NCBI GenBank assembly: GCA_002862545.1
Contig: PKDJ01000056.1
Span: 1 to 61,572, forward strand
Source: Pseudomonadota bacterium
Lineage (GTDB): Bacteria > Myxococcota_A > UBA796 > GCA-2862545
DNA length: 61,572 nucleotides
Reading direction: 5' to 3'
In this document: positions 17,329-26,243 of the stretch, in pieces
How the letters are laid out: each line of letters starts with the position of its first letter
How positions within the stretch are numbered: the stretch's first letter is position 1
Program-made: the position numbers and the translations under genes
The notes under the pieces: model-generated
The model's input: only the letters and a program-made list of their open reading frames with translations
The model's database searches: none
What the model was told of the DNA's origin: nothing

Positions 17329-17357
17329 CGCCCAAGCCGTAAGGCTTGGGCGTCTCT
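17329..17357. terminator. Terminator between convergent hub and methyltransferase genes
   Basis: A perfect 10-bp inverted repeat (CGCCCAAGCC at 17329-17338, loop GTAA, complement at 17343-17352) is followed by TCTCT. It lies 28 bases after the hub stop and 34 before the end of the minus-strand gene, so it may serve both directions. Confidence 0.75.
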
Positions 17358-17385
17358 GCTCGCGGAATCCGTGGGCGTCGGCCTG

Positions 17386-19050
17386 TCACTCTTCTGCGGC
17401 TGAGCCTCCAGGTGTCGCGTCGTCCGCCGTCTCGGGGACGGTCGCTTCGTCGGCACGCTGCGCTGCCTCTGCTGCGACGACCTTCTCGGCGAGCGCGAGG
17501 AACTTTGCGGCGGGCTTGTAGCCGGGCTGCTCCTCGATGGCGGCTCGGAACCAAGGGAGGGCCTTGTCCCAGCGATCTTCCTTCGCGAGTGTGAGCCCGA
17601 TGTTGTGGAGCACCGCCGCGCCGCGTCCATGTTGTGCGATGGACGCCTCGAACCAGAGGCGAGCGTCGTCCCATGCCTGGAGCTCGAACGCGAGGGTGCC
17701 GAACAGGAAGGGCACATCCTGCTTCTCGCCGATGGGGAAGTAGTTGCGCCACGCGCGACGCAGCGACTCCAAGAGCTTCTGCCGGCGCTTGGACGAGAGC
17801 TTGCGAGCCTTGCCTGCAACCTTCTTCTGGAGGGTGCTCACGACATAGGGGTCCCAGGCACTCTCTCGCAGGAGGGTGGTGAACAGGCTGGCTGGGACGG
17901 GATCCTTCTGATCGATGAAGACCTTGAGGTGTGGGTAGAACTCGGAGGGGTCGCGTGCATCGATGGTTCGGCGCCATGCGAGGCGGGTCGCGGTGGTCTC
18001 GCGAGGGGTGGCGCCCAAGAAACCTGCTGTGATCGACAGTGGAGAGCCTGGCGCATTGTGCATCACAAAGCCACCCTTTGCGACGATCCATCGCCCGATG
18101 GCGTCAGGGTTTGCGTCGAACGAGAAGCCGTTGCCGTGACGCACGATCTGCTTGTGCTCGGTTCCTCCGAAGCGGGAGAGGTGATTGGCACCCTTGTCGG
18201 CTGTGAGGATGAGCAGGCGGCCGGCGGACAGCTCATCGAGTGCCTGCATGACCTCGAAGCCGGCAACCGGGAACGGAAAGTGAGCAGATGCAAGGTTTTC
18301 CGTGTAGAACCGTGCGAGCTCGTCGACTGTGGGGTCGCCATACGGCTCCAGCTCGTAGTCGTGCCAGGTCCACGTGTGCTCGAGGTCGCCGATCACGGCG
18401 GGATCCGGTCGAGCATCGAGTTTGTGCGGAGCCGTCGTGCTCAGACGAGCGACCCAGGCCCGGCCGTCTTCGACCTTGACCAGATCCGTCGGGATGGAGT
18501 CGAAGAAGTAGTTGGCGAGTACGACCATCGGATTCAGGCTTGAACCAGCCACGATCGGACGCTCGCCATCGGGGTAGACCGCAGCGCCATCCGCGAGAGG
18601 GTCGTAGCGAGCCAGCGTGAGCAGGCCTGACTCGAAGAACGGCGAGAACTGCTCGTGCTGCTTCCAGAAGTCGACGTTGGCCTGAGCGAGATCGGTGAGC
18701 ACGTACCGGAAGGACAGTCCAGCGGGCTTCCAGATCTCCGCGAGCTCTGTGAGGCGCGTGAGGAACCGGAAGGCGAGCATGCCGGAGCCCGCACCGAGCT
18801 CGACGATGGTGATGGGCTCGTCGGTCTTGACTGTGGTGGGCTCGGCGCCGAGTCCCTCCAGCGCCCAGGTGACGACGATCTCGGCGTAGAAGCCGCCGAG
18901 CAGGGGGTTGCTGGTGATCCAGCTCGGGACATCGCCATCGGCCCAAGCTCGCGGACCGCGTCCTAGGTAGAAGCGTCGCTGCAGCTCCCAGAGAATCGAG
19001 CGGGACAGCGGTACCTTCTCTTCGACTACGACCCTCTTGGGCTCGGACAT
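17386..19050 (-). CDS. SAM-dependent methyltransferase with C-terminal TPR repeats
   Basis: 554 residues, starting MSEPKRVVVEE with GGAG 8 bases upstream. The glycine-rich SAM motif is IVELGAGSGMLAFRFL (about residue 85), followed by YVLTDLAQANVDFW and later VLANYFFDSIPTDLV, typical of class I Rossmann methyltransferases and reminiscent of the MidA/NDUFAF7 (Methyltransf_28) type. Residues about 440-530 read as TPR helices (FGTLAFELQAWDDARLWFEA; NIGLTLAKEDRWDKALPWFR). It sits on the opposite strand within the injection-system locus. Substrate unknown; modification of an eCIS part is possible but unproven. Confidence 0.78.
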   Translation of the reverse strand: MSEPKRVVVEEKVPLSRSILWELQRRFYLGRGPRAWADGDVPSWITSNPLLGGFYAEIVVTWALEGLGAEPTTVKTDEPITIVELGAGSGMLAFRFLTRLTELAEIWKPAGLSFRYVLTDLAQANVDFWKQHEQFSPFFESGLLTLARYDPLADGAAVYPDGERPIVAGSSLNPMVVLANYFFDSIPTDLVKVEDGRAWVARLSTTAPHKLDARPDPAVIGDLEHTWTWHDYELEPYGDPTVDELARFYTENLASAHFPFPVAGFEVMQALDELSAGRLLILTADKGANHLSRFGGTEHKQIVRHGNGFSFDANPDAIGRWIVAKGGFVMHNAPGSPLSITAGFLGATPRETTATRLAWRRTIDARDPSEFYPHLKVFIDQKDPVPASLFTTLLRESAWDPYVVSTLQKKVAGKARKLSSKRRQKLLESLRRAWRNYFPIGEKQDVPFLFGTLAFELQAWDDARLWFEASIAQHGRGAAVLHNIGLTLAKEDRWDKALPWFRAAIEEQPGYKPAAKFLALAEKVVAAEAAQRADEATVPETADDATPGGSAAEE

Positions 19051-19329
19051 CTGGTCTCCTGTCGGGTTGGGAGGATACACGCTGGCGTCTGCGGCAGGGG
19101 CGGGTGGCGCCGACACGCGCCGCTGATGCGGAGGGGGCGGCTCAGGTCTAATCCCTAGGGTCGCCCCGGATGCGGATCGACGGGCAGATTGGTGCGAGGG
19201 GTTTCGTCTCGCTCGGGCCTGTGTTCCAATGCGCTCCCGGACCGGAAGGGCATGGCGCGTCTGACACTCTCCAGGGATCTCGTCAGGGATCGTCGAGAGT
19301 TGGCTAGCCCGACCAAAAAGGAGAAGGGT

Positions 19330-19713
19330 GTGCGAAAGGAATTCCTCGGGCGTGGCTGGCGCTTCCCATTTGGCATGGACAATGCCAAGGGTGGGGTTGC
19401 GTACAGCGAGTACGAGCAGAACATCCGAGAGTGCATCACGATCATCCTGGGCACGAAGCCAGGTGAGCGTCAGATGATGCCGGACTTCGGCTGCCGTATC
19501 CACGAGCTGATGTTCTCGCCCAATACCCCCGCTACGGCGACCTTGATCAAGTACTACGTCGAGGAGGCCCTCACGCGCTGGGAGCAGCGCATCGAGGTCT
19601 CCGGCGTCAACGCCTGGCCAGACCCGGGCGGTGTCATAAGAGTCGAGGTTTCCTACACCATCCGGTCGACCCAGGAACAACAGTCGCTCGCGCTCCAGCT
19701 TTCTGGGGGCTGA
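19330..19713 (+). CDS. gp25-like baseplate wedge protein
   Basis: 127 residues from a GTG at 19330, chosen because AAGGAG at 19318-19323 is ideally spaced and this gives the normal gp25/Pvc9 length. Upstream ATGs would add an unlikely basic leader. The sequence GWRFPFGMDNAKGGVAYSEY, then NIRECITIILGTKPGERQMM and PDFGCRIHELMFSPNT, is the classic GPW/gp25 signature. The ..Y.VEEALTRWEQRI helix and C-terminal strand are also present. It forms part of the baseplate wedge and is the first gene of the second plus-strand block. Confidence 0.93.
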   Translation: MRKEFLGRGWRFPFGMDNAKGGVAYSEYEQNIRECITIILGTKPGERQMMPDFGCRIHELMFSPNTPATATLIKYYVEEALTRWEQRIEVSGVNAWPDPGGVIRVEVSYTIRSTQEQQSLALQLSGG

Positions 19714-19752
19714 GCAGACCCTTGAACTGAGACCTCTGCACCGACGAGCCTT

Positions 19753-22700
19753 ATGCCCATCAAGCCACCAAATCTCGACGACCGGCGGTACGCGGACATC
19801 GTCCGGGAAGCTCGCTCTCTCATCCCTCAGTACAGTCCCGAGTGGACCAACCTGGGCGATGCGGACCCCGGAATGACGCTCGTCCAGCTGTTTGCCTGGA
19901 TGACGGAAATGACGATCTATCGGCTCAATCGAGTGCCGGACAAGACGTACATCCACTTCCTGAACTTCATCGGGGAGGAGCGGCGCGAGGCTCGCCCCGC
20001 AACAGTTCCGCTCACGTTCTACATCCGGAACGAGAGCCGCAGTGTGGCCGAGCTGCCTGCGTATGCGCGCTGCGCGACGCGCCAGGAGGGCGGGCAGGAT
20101 GCCCTGCACTTCCTGACGACGGATGCACTGACCGTCCATGACTCGACAGCGAAGCGGATGGTCGCCGTCGTGGCTGGTGAGGCACCCATGGTCAGGGAGA
20201 TCCCCTTCCTCGCCGATCCGGAGCTGGAGCAGGTGTTGGAGTTCGGTGGGGGAGCCGGTGTACAGCTCTTCCGCATGGACCCCGTCGAGCATGGTCCGCG
20301 CGCATTTACTCCGTATCAGTACCTCTATCTTGCCCACGACGACTTCCGCCTGATGGACTTCAAGCTGCAGCCCGGCATGCAGCCAGGCAAGATCAGGCTG
20401 CGGACTGCGACCGAAGAGAACCTGCCCATCGGCAGCCTCTTCCAGTGGCAGAAGTTCACGGCCGATGGCTGGGTGCCGATCGAGACCTCGCAGGAGGATC
20501 AGGAGGTGCTTGGACTCCCCGAGATCGTCCTCAAGGCGCATCTCGAGCGCATCGAGCCGATTGAGTCCTTCGGTCACGAGAGCGACCCGTTCGAGCTTCC
20601 TGAGCCGATTCGGGAGGAGAAGCACTGGATCCGCGGTGTCGTCGACTACGAGCGCTGGCTGGCCCATCGGATGTCCGAGGATCTCGAGATCACCTGGCGT
20701 GATGATCGAGGCGGTGACGAGCGAATGATCACGAACTGGGATGTGCGGGCCACTGGCCGCAACATCGAGTTCTTCATCCAGGACATGCCGCCGATCCGTG
20801 CGGGATGGACGGTCTTGTTCACGATGGTCGACCGGTCGATGCCGGCCGGGCGCAACAGCTACTTCCCACGCTACCGGTGGTCGTACCGCAAGGGAGACTC
20901 CTGGGAGGTCGTCCCGACGGACCGGGTCCGCTTCCAGGGCACGACCATCGTGCTCACGGGCCCGTTCAACGACATGGCAACGGACGGCTACAACCTGCGG
21001 GCAGAGCGAATCGAGACGGTCCACCTCCGGAGTGTGGTCCCGAGTCTCGAGATCGAGTCGACGTGGCTACGTCCTGTCGTCGTTCACGCAGCCGCGGGCA
21101 CCGACAGCACGGCGGCGGCTCCCGTGGAGCTGCACGAGCTGCCGCAGCTCCCGTTCCAGCCAGCCCCGACGCTACCGCCCCTGCTGGGCATGAAGTTTTA
21201 CGTGGGCTCCGACGTTCTGGACAATCGGTCCCGTAGGCCTGTCATGCTCGAGCTCGAGGTCAGCTTCGAGATGGATGGCGAGCCGGTCGAGGAGCCCACC
21301 GACAGCTACGCCATGCAGTTCACCTACCGCGCGGTGGACACCTGGCGCGTGGTGCACTCGGACGATGGCAAGTACGCGAACTTCACCTTCGCGGACATCG
21401 ACCCGGAGGGTGCGCTCCTCCCGGGCAAGCGAAAGATCCGGATTTTCATTGATCCGAAGGAGAATCTGCCGAACCTGTTCCGCTCGACCGTCGGAATTCA
21501 GGAGAGCGTCTGGCTTCGCTTCGAGATGGTGCGGGCGGCGATGACGCATCAGCCCGACAAGAAGTCAGCACCCCTGCCGATCAGCCTGAAGATCCACGCG
21601 ATCCGCTTGGGCGTCGACGGCATCATCGGCAACACGGTGTACGAACAGCCGATGCCGGGCCTGAAGGTTGCTACGGTCGAGTACCGCGCGCGCAACCGCC
21701 GCCTCTCCCGCTCCATCGTTCGGAGTGCGGGACGGCTCTCCCAGCACCATCCCTTCGACACCTTCATCGACACGACGGATGAGGGTGGCCCAGCCGACGC
21801 CCTCGGGCACTACGCGCTGTACATGCAGCTCGACAAGCCGCTTCCGGTCGGTCGCCGACATGCCCTCACATTCAAGCACCGCGGTGAGACCTACCTCCCC
21901 GCGGGGGTCACGGTGCAGTGGGAGCAGCTCGAGGACGCCGGCTTCGGTCGCCTGCGGTGGCGGCGCCTCCTGTCTGGCGCGGATGCCGACACGGCCTTCC
22001 GGCTCGACCGCACCGGGGTGCTCGAGTTTCCCTACAGCGATCCGGTCGACGTTCCTGCAGAGGGCGTGTGGCTCCGTGCGTTGTTCCGGACTCCGGGCGA
22101 TGAGCCGATGCCGGCGCTACCGCCTCTGTCGCACTTGATGCTCAACACCGTCACCGGTGTCAACCTGCATGAATACCGCATGGAGAAGTTCTCCGGCGAG
22201 GGCGTGCCGCACCAGAACGTCAGGCTGCGTCGATCTCCGGTCTTCCTCCACAGCGAGGACGGTGAGTCGGAGTTCGCACATCCCGATCGCTTCCCGGACA
22301 TCCGTGTCTACGTCTTCGAGGAGGATGGAGAGCGGCGGGAGTGGCGCCGGGCGCCTGGCAACTCGATGCTGACCGCGAGCAAGGATGACCGCGTGTTCGT
22401 GGTCGATGCCGTCGAGGGCAGCTTGACCTTCGGCAACGGGATCCGCGGCAAGATGGTCCCAGTCGGAAACTACAACATCGCTGTCGAGATCTACCACACG
22501 GTTCCGGGAGACCGCGGCAACGTGGCTCCCCATGACATCGTGCTCGCGGAGGGCTACGCAGACCTCGTCGGTGTGCGGAACTACCTCCCAGCCACGGGCG
22601 GACGCAACGCCGAGAGCATCGACGAGATCATCCGTCGCGCTCCCTCGGTTCTGACGAGCCGCGACCGCGCGGTGACGCGACTCGACTTTGAGATCATCGC

Positions 22701-23262
22701 CAAGGAGGCCTCGGGTGAGGTCAGCAGGGCGGCGTGTGATGGTCGCATGTCGGCCGATGGTGAGGTCGACATCGTGATCCTGCCGCAGCGGCGTCCGGGT
22801 GAGGTCATCCCTGACCCATTCCTCGCTACAGGCCTCAAGGAGCACGTCCAGACCTACCTGGGTCGTCGATGCCTGGTGAACGTGCAGCCGCGTGTACGCC
22901 TCGCGACGTTCAAGGAAGTCGATGTCGCCATCACCGTACGGCTACGGCCCAACGCCAACTTCATCCTCATTCGTGAGCAGGCGAAGCAGTGGGTACGGAC
23001 CTTCCTCGATCCCTACGATGGTGGGCTCGATGGCGGAGGTTGGCCGTTCAGTGGGACCCTGTTCGCGCAGGACTTCGCGCGTCTCGTCCGAGACATTCCC
23101 GAGGTCCGCCACGTCGTCCAGGTCCAGGTGTACGAAGTCAACCCGAAGGACCCCACTCCGGGTTGGGAGAAGGGTCAGGGGGTCGATGTGCTCGTGCTGG
23201 AGACCAACGACCTGTTCGTCCTGCGCCACGTCAGAGTGGCCAGCGAGGAGGGTGACGGGTGA
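19753..23262 (+). CDS. Baseplate J-like assembly protein (Pvc11-like)
   Basis: 1169 residues. The N-terminus (PNLDDRRYADIVREARSLIP; YSPEWTNLGDADPGMTLVQLFAWM) is the hallmark of putative baseplate assembly proteins of eCIS. The C-terminal third has the J-like core: FGNGIRGKMVPVGNYNIAV, then EAYADLVGVRNYLPATGGRN-like ESIDEIIRRAP, LTSRDRAVTRLDFE and the QPRVRLATFKEVDVAITVRL strand. In between lie several beta-sandwich-like insertions. It should make the baseplate wedge with gp25 and tail protein I. Its stop overlaps the next start as GTGA. Confidence 0.93.
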   Translation: MPIKPPNLDDRRYADIVREARSLIPQYSPEWTNLGDADPGMTLVQLFAWMTEMTIYRLNRVPDKTYIHFLNFIGEERREARPATVPLTFYIRNESRSVAELPAYARCATRQEGGQDALHFLTTDALTVHDSTAKRMVAVVAGEAPMVREIPFLADPELEQVLEFGGGAGVQLFRMDPVEHGPRAFTPYQYLYLAHDDFRLMDFKLQPGMQPGKIRLRTATEENLPIGSLFQWQKFTADGWVPIETSQEDQEVLGLPEIVLKAHLERIEPIESFGHESDPFELPEPIREEKHWIRGVVDYERWLAHRMSEDLEITWRDDRGGDERMITNWDVRATGRNIEFFIQDMPPIRAGWTVLFTMVDRSMPAGRNSYFPRYRWSYRKGDSWEVVPTDRVRFQGTTIVLTGPFNDMATDGYNLRAERIETVHLRSVVPSLEIESTWLRPVVVHAAAGTDSTAAAPVELHELPQLPFQPAPTLPPLLGMKFYVGSDVLDNRSRRPVMLELEVSFEMDGEPVEEPTDSYAMQFTYRAVDTWRVVHSDDGKYANFTFADIDPEGALLPGKRKIRIFIDPKENLPNLFRSTVGIQESVWLRFEMVRAAMTHQPDKKSAPLPISLKIHAIRLGVDGIIGNTVYEQPMPGLKVATVEYRARNRRLSRSIVRSAGRLSQHHPFDTFIDTTDEGGPADALGHYALYMQLDKPLPVGRRHALTFKHRGETYLPAGVTVQWEQLEDAGFGRLRWRRLLSGADADTAFRLDRTGVLEFPYSDPVDVPAEGVWLRALFRTPGDEPMPALPPLSHLMLNTVTGVNLHEYRMEKFSGEGVPHQNVRLRRSPVFLHSEDGESEFAHPDRFPDIRVYVFEEDGERREWRRAPGNSMLTASKDDRVFVVDAVEGSLTFGNGIRGKMVPVGNYNIAVEIYHTVPGDRGNVAPHDIVLAEGYADLVGVRNYLPATGGRNAESIDEIIRRAPSVLTSRDRAVTRLDFEIIAKEASGEVSRAACDGRMSADGEVDIVILPQRRPGEVIPDPFLATGLKEHVQTYLGRRCLVNVQPRVRLATFKEVDVAITVRLRPNANFILIREQAKQWVRTFLDPYDGGLDGGGWPFSGTLFAQDFARLVRDIPEVRHVVQVQVYEVNPKDPTPGWEKGQGVDVLVLETNDLFVLRHVRVASEEGDG

Positions 23263-24374
23263 GGCGCCGCCGTCTTCCCAGTCGTCGGACCCGACGGTCG
23301 ACAAGCCTTGTCTTGGCCGAGGCCTCGTCCGACTTCAAGTACCTCGAGCAGGTGGTGAGCATCGGCTACAGCCTTCGGTCTGCCAAGACCTACCTGTCTC
23401 GAAACATGGGCAACAAGGTCGGGTTCAGGCTCGTCGAGGCCCGCCGTGGTGAGACGGTCGGCTCGGTTCGTGAGGTCGAGGTTCGGCACGCCAACAGCGG
23501 TGAGCGAACCTGGGTCCGCGGCGACCGTCTGCTCGCGAATGGGCGTCCGGCATCCTTCTTCGTTCCCGACCACTTGGTGACGGTGAGGCCCCGCCTAGAG
23601 GGCGCTGCTGAGCAGAGTGAGAACCTCGGGATTGGCGACGAGGTCGTCCTCCATGTGCCCGTGCGGGGCTACCTGCGCTTCCTGCCGGAGATCTTCCAGG
23701 GAGAAGGGCCGGTTCGGGCTCGTGAGGCGACGCAGACGCGCTCCACCGATCTGCAGCGCTGGCGCGGCCAAGACCTCGGTGAGGTCCATGCGGTCGACGT
23801 GGCCCGAGACGAGGACCCACTGCGCCGCTTCCTGTTCATCTTCCAGCACATGATGTCGACCATCACCGATCGGATCGACAGACTTCCTGACCTCACGGAT
23901 CCGCTGTCCTGTGAATCGAAGTTCCTTCCATGGCTCGCGAGCTGGGTCGGATTCCAGCTCGACGAGTCACTGCCGGTGCACCAGCAGCGCGAGCTCGTGC
24001 GTCGAGCCATCCTCTTGATGCGGACCCGTGGCACGCGGGCGGGCATCGAGGAGATGGTCAGGGTGCTCACGTCGGCTCCGGTGCGGGTCGAAGAGCGCAT
24101 CAAGCCCACGCCTACTGTTCTGGGCAAGGCCACCATCATCGGTGGTCGCAATGTGGTCGAGCGCTACCATCGGGCCGAGCCTCTCGGGGTCTACCTGATG
24201 GATCCGCAGCGCTCCAAGACCAGCTTCTTTACCCTCCGGCTCGAGCCACGGGAGCGCTTCCGGCAGCGCTTCGGTGAGCGGGCCGCCCAGGTTTTGCGCC
24301 GCATCGTCAATGTGGTCAGTCAGGAGCGTCCCGTACACGTGGCGTTTGTGATTCGCTTCGACGATCGACGGTAG
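23259..24374 (+). CDS. Tail protein I-like baseplate wedge protein (Pvc12-like)
   Basis: 371 residues from a GTG that overlaps the preceding TGA. The middle segment YLRFLPEIFQ, followed by the LRRFLFIFQHMMSTITDRID helix, SKFLPWLASWVGFQLDESLP and RRAILLMRTRGTRAGIEEMV, is the P2 gpI-like signature of eCIS wedge proteins. Around residues 30-150 there is a beta-rich insertion absent from short phage gpI. It should pair with the J-like protein and hold any receptor fibre. Confidence 0.88.
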   Translation: MRRRRLPSRRTRRSTSLVLAEASSDFKYLEQVVSIGYSLRSAKTYLSRNMGNKVGFRLVEARRGETVGSVREVEVRHANSGERTWVRGDRLLANGRPASFFVPDHLVTVRPRLEGAAEQSENLGIGDEVVLHVPVRGYLRFLPEIFQGEGPVRAREATQTRSTDLQRWRGQDLGEVHAVDVARDEDPLRRFLFIFQHMMSTITDRIDRLPDLTDPLSCESKFLPWLASWVGFQLDESLPVHQQRELVRRAILLMRTRGTRAGIEEMVRVLTSAPVRVEERIKPTPTVLGKATIIGGRNVVERYHRAEPLGVYLMDPQRSKTSFFTLRLEPRERFRQRFGERAAQVLRRIVNVVSQERPVHVAFVIRFDDRR

Positions 24375-24387
24375 GAGAGTCTCTTCC

Positions 24388-25326
24388 ATGGCATTCGAAC
24401 ACACGCTGCGCCGTCTGAACGCATTCGAGGGTCTGTGCCTCACAGCCTCGGATCTCGCTGACGAGCAGCTCTACCACCGACAGACGCTGCATCGGCACTC
24501 GCTCTTCCTTCATGGGTTCGGCATTGTCCAGGGCCTCCAGGTCGAGCTGGAGCAGAAGAAGAAGCGCTACACCGCCGTCATCAAGGCGGGCTACGGAATC
24601 ACGCGAGAGGGGCAGGGCGCCCAGCTCAAGCACGACGTCGCCGTGCCTCTCGAGGTGCCGAAGCAAGACGGCGAGTACATGCTCTGGCTGTTCCACGTCG
24701 AGCGGCCACAGCCAGACTCCCTGCGGCCTGTCTTCGACACCAGCGAGAAGCGCGAGGCTCGCGTCGCAGAAGAGGTGGCTCCGCGGCTGCTTCCGATGGA
24801 CGAGGAGCCCGCGGACGCCGTCGCGCTCACCCGGATCAACGTGCGCCTTGGTCGCATGGTCCAGGTTCAGCTCCCTGTGCCTCGCGCCGGTCGCCAGTCC
24901 CGGGCGGCTGAGTCCTACCTGAAGCCGAGAGTGGTCCAGTTCATTCGCCTGTCCCGAAAGATCATGACGAGCCTCTTCCGAACGGAGACGCTCAAGGAGC
25001 AGTCGATCGGGATGGTCTCGTTCATGAGTGCACTCATCTCGGCTGAGTTCCTTCTCATCGAGGAGGGGACGAGTGACCGCGTGCTCTACCGCACGGCAGG
25101 GAGTCTGGTGAACTACTCCCACGACTTCTTCAACCCGCTGCCGCGGACGACCGACCGGATTGCTCAGTTCACCGAGTTCATCCGACGCGTTCACGCCGAG
25201 GTGCCGGGGGCTGATCAGACAGACGAGACGTGGCTGAGGTGGTTCCAGCAGTTCGAGCGCTTGCTGCAGCCGCTCCAGCGGATCAGTGACGAGCTCGAGC
25301 GCACTGTGGAGGCGATGCGTAGCTGA
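24388..25326 (+). CDS. Baseplate-adjacent conserved protein of unknown function
   Basis: 312 residues. The N-terminus combines LRRLNAFEGLCLTASDLADE, QLYHRQTLHRHS and LFLHGFGIVQGLQVELEQ. The YHR...HR...LHG.GIV.GL pattern is one I associate with unnamed proteins following baseplate genes in phage-like clusters. A beta-rich middle (about 45-160) is followed by helices ending in EQFERLL-type heptads. It is not convincingly TssK. Located 13 bases after the tail protein I gene and overlapping the next start by one base (TGATG), it is probably a wedge or membrane-adaptor part. Function inferred from context only. Confidence 0.6.
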   Translation: MAFEHTLRRLNAFEGLCLTASDLADEQLYHRQTLHRHSLFLHGFGIVQGLQVELEQKKKRYTAVIKAGYGITREGQGAQLKHDVAVPLEVPKQDGEYMLWLFHVERPQPDSLRPVFDTSEKREARVAEEVAPRLLPMDEEPADAVALTRINVRLGRMVQVQLPVPRAGRQSRAAESYLKPRVVQFIRLSRKIMTSLFRTETLKEQSIGMVSFMSALISAEFLLIEEGTSDRVLYRTAGSLVNYSHDFFNPLPRTTDRIAQFTEFIRRVHAEVPGADQTDETWLRWFQQFERLLQPLQRISDELERTVEAMRS

Positions 25327-26237
25327 TGTCGGTTGCGGGCTACCAGGTTCCTCAAGACGCGGGCACCGTTCAGGTGCACGTGCAGGTGATTGACCTCGAG
25401 CCATTCTCGCTCGACATGGTCATTCCGACCTATCTTCCTGCAAAGGACCTCACGCAGCGTGTCGCTCGAGACGCTGGGCTCGGGGCGTTCTGGGACGACG
25501 GTACAAGGCGAAAGTTCTATCTTCGAGCCCGTGGACGGCTCCTCGAGGACCACGAGAAGCTCGAGGAGCTCGGCATTGTGCAGGGCGAGCTCCTGCACCT
25601 TCTCCCCGAGCCTCCTGAGGGCTCCGGCGTGGAGGAGCGCACTCCCGAGTACCCGCCGAATCGCGGCTACGTGGGCGCAGGCAATGCCGCCGTGTTGGGC
25701 GCCTTGTTGCTCGTGCTGATCTGGACAGCGGCTTGGGCGACCGCACTGACGGTCTCTCAGGGACCGGTCGTCGGACTCATGCCGGGTGTCGGCCTCGCGC
25801 TGCTCTGCACGTCGCTTGCCCGACACCTCTGGGGAGGCCTCGGCAGCTCAGCGAAGATTCCGGCTACTGGGGCCGTGCTGTTCATTCCGCTGCTTGTGCT
25901 CGCAGCCTTGCCGGCATTCGCGCTCGGTGTCGATGTCAGCGACCTGGCGATAGCGCTCGGGCCAGCCTTCATCGGTGGGATGTTCGGCGTGCTGCTGGGG
26001 TGGCTGGCTTGGTACGGCGCGGTCGAGCCGCTACCGAAGATCACAGAGCGACAGGTCAAGGAGATCGAGGCTCAGGTCACGTGGCCCTGCGGCATCTGTG
26101 GCGGCGCGGTGACGCCGGAGGTCAAGGCGGACTGCACGTTCGCCTGTGGCCGCGTGTTCCACACGGGCTGCTGGCAGGCCAAGCAAGCCATGGGCGATGG
26201 CAAGACCTGCGCCGTCTGTGGCTACCAGCCCGCGTAG
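25326..26237 (+). CDS. Membrane protein with N-terminal ubiquitin-like domain and C-terminal RING/PHD-like zinc site
   Basis: 303 residues. Residues about 14-95 read as a beta-grasp, YukD/EsaB-like ubiquitin fold: a first strand VQVHVQVIDL, the helix LTQRVARDAG, then KFYLRARGRLLEDHEKLEEL and GIVQGELLHLLP, closely matching the ubiquitin-like ending D..L.ELGI..G..LHL. About four hydrophobic segments follow (118-141, 147-165, 180-201, 205-231). The C-terminus has C255, C258, C270, C274, H279, C282, C295 and C298, a C4HC3 set (x2, x11, x3, x4, x2, x12, x2) like RING-CH/PHD treble clefs. It is the last gene of the operon, one base overlapping its neighbour. It may anchor the particle to membrane or link it to ubiquitin-like signalling; both are inference. 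Confidence 0.82.
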   Translation: MSVAGYQVPQDAGTVQVHVQVIDLEPFSLDMVIPTYLPAKDLTQRVARDAGLGAFWDDGTRRKFYLRARGRLLEDHEKLEELGIVQGELLHLLPEPPEGSGVEERTPEYPPNRGYVGAGNAAVLGALLLVLIWTAAWATALTVSQGPVVGLMPGVGLALLCTSLARHLWGGLGSSAKIPATGAVLFIPLLVLAALPAFALGVDVSDLAIALGPAFIGGMFGVLLGWLAWYGAVEPLPKITERQVKEIEAQVTWPCGICGGAVTPEVKADCTFACGRVFHTGCWQAKQAMGDGKTCAVCGYQPA

Positions 26238-26243
26238 ATCCGG

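Noticed and set aside
19051-21024. Upstream extension of the minus-strand methyltransferase frame
   Set aside because: The extension lies opposite the gp25 and baseplate J-like genes; the MSEPK start at 19050 has a good ribosome site and fits the domain boundary.
24388-25326. Type VI TssK identity for the baseplate-adjacent protein
   Set aside because: Position is suggestive, but I see none of the TssK N-terminal motifs and no other type VI-specific genes (TssJ, TssL, TssM, TssB, TssC).
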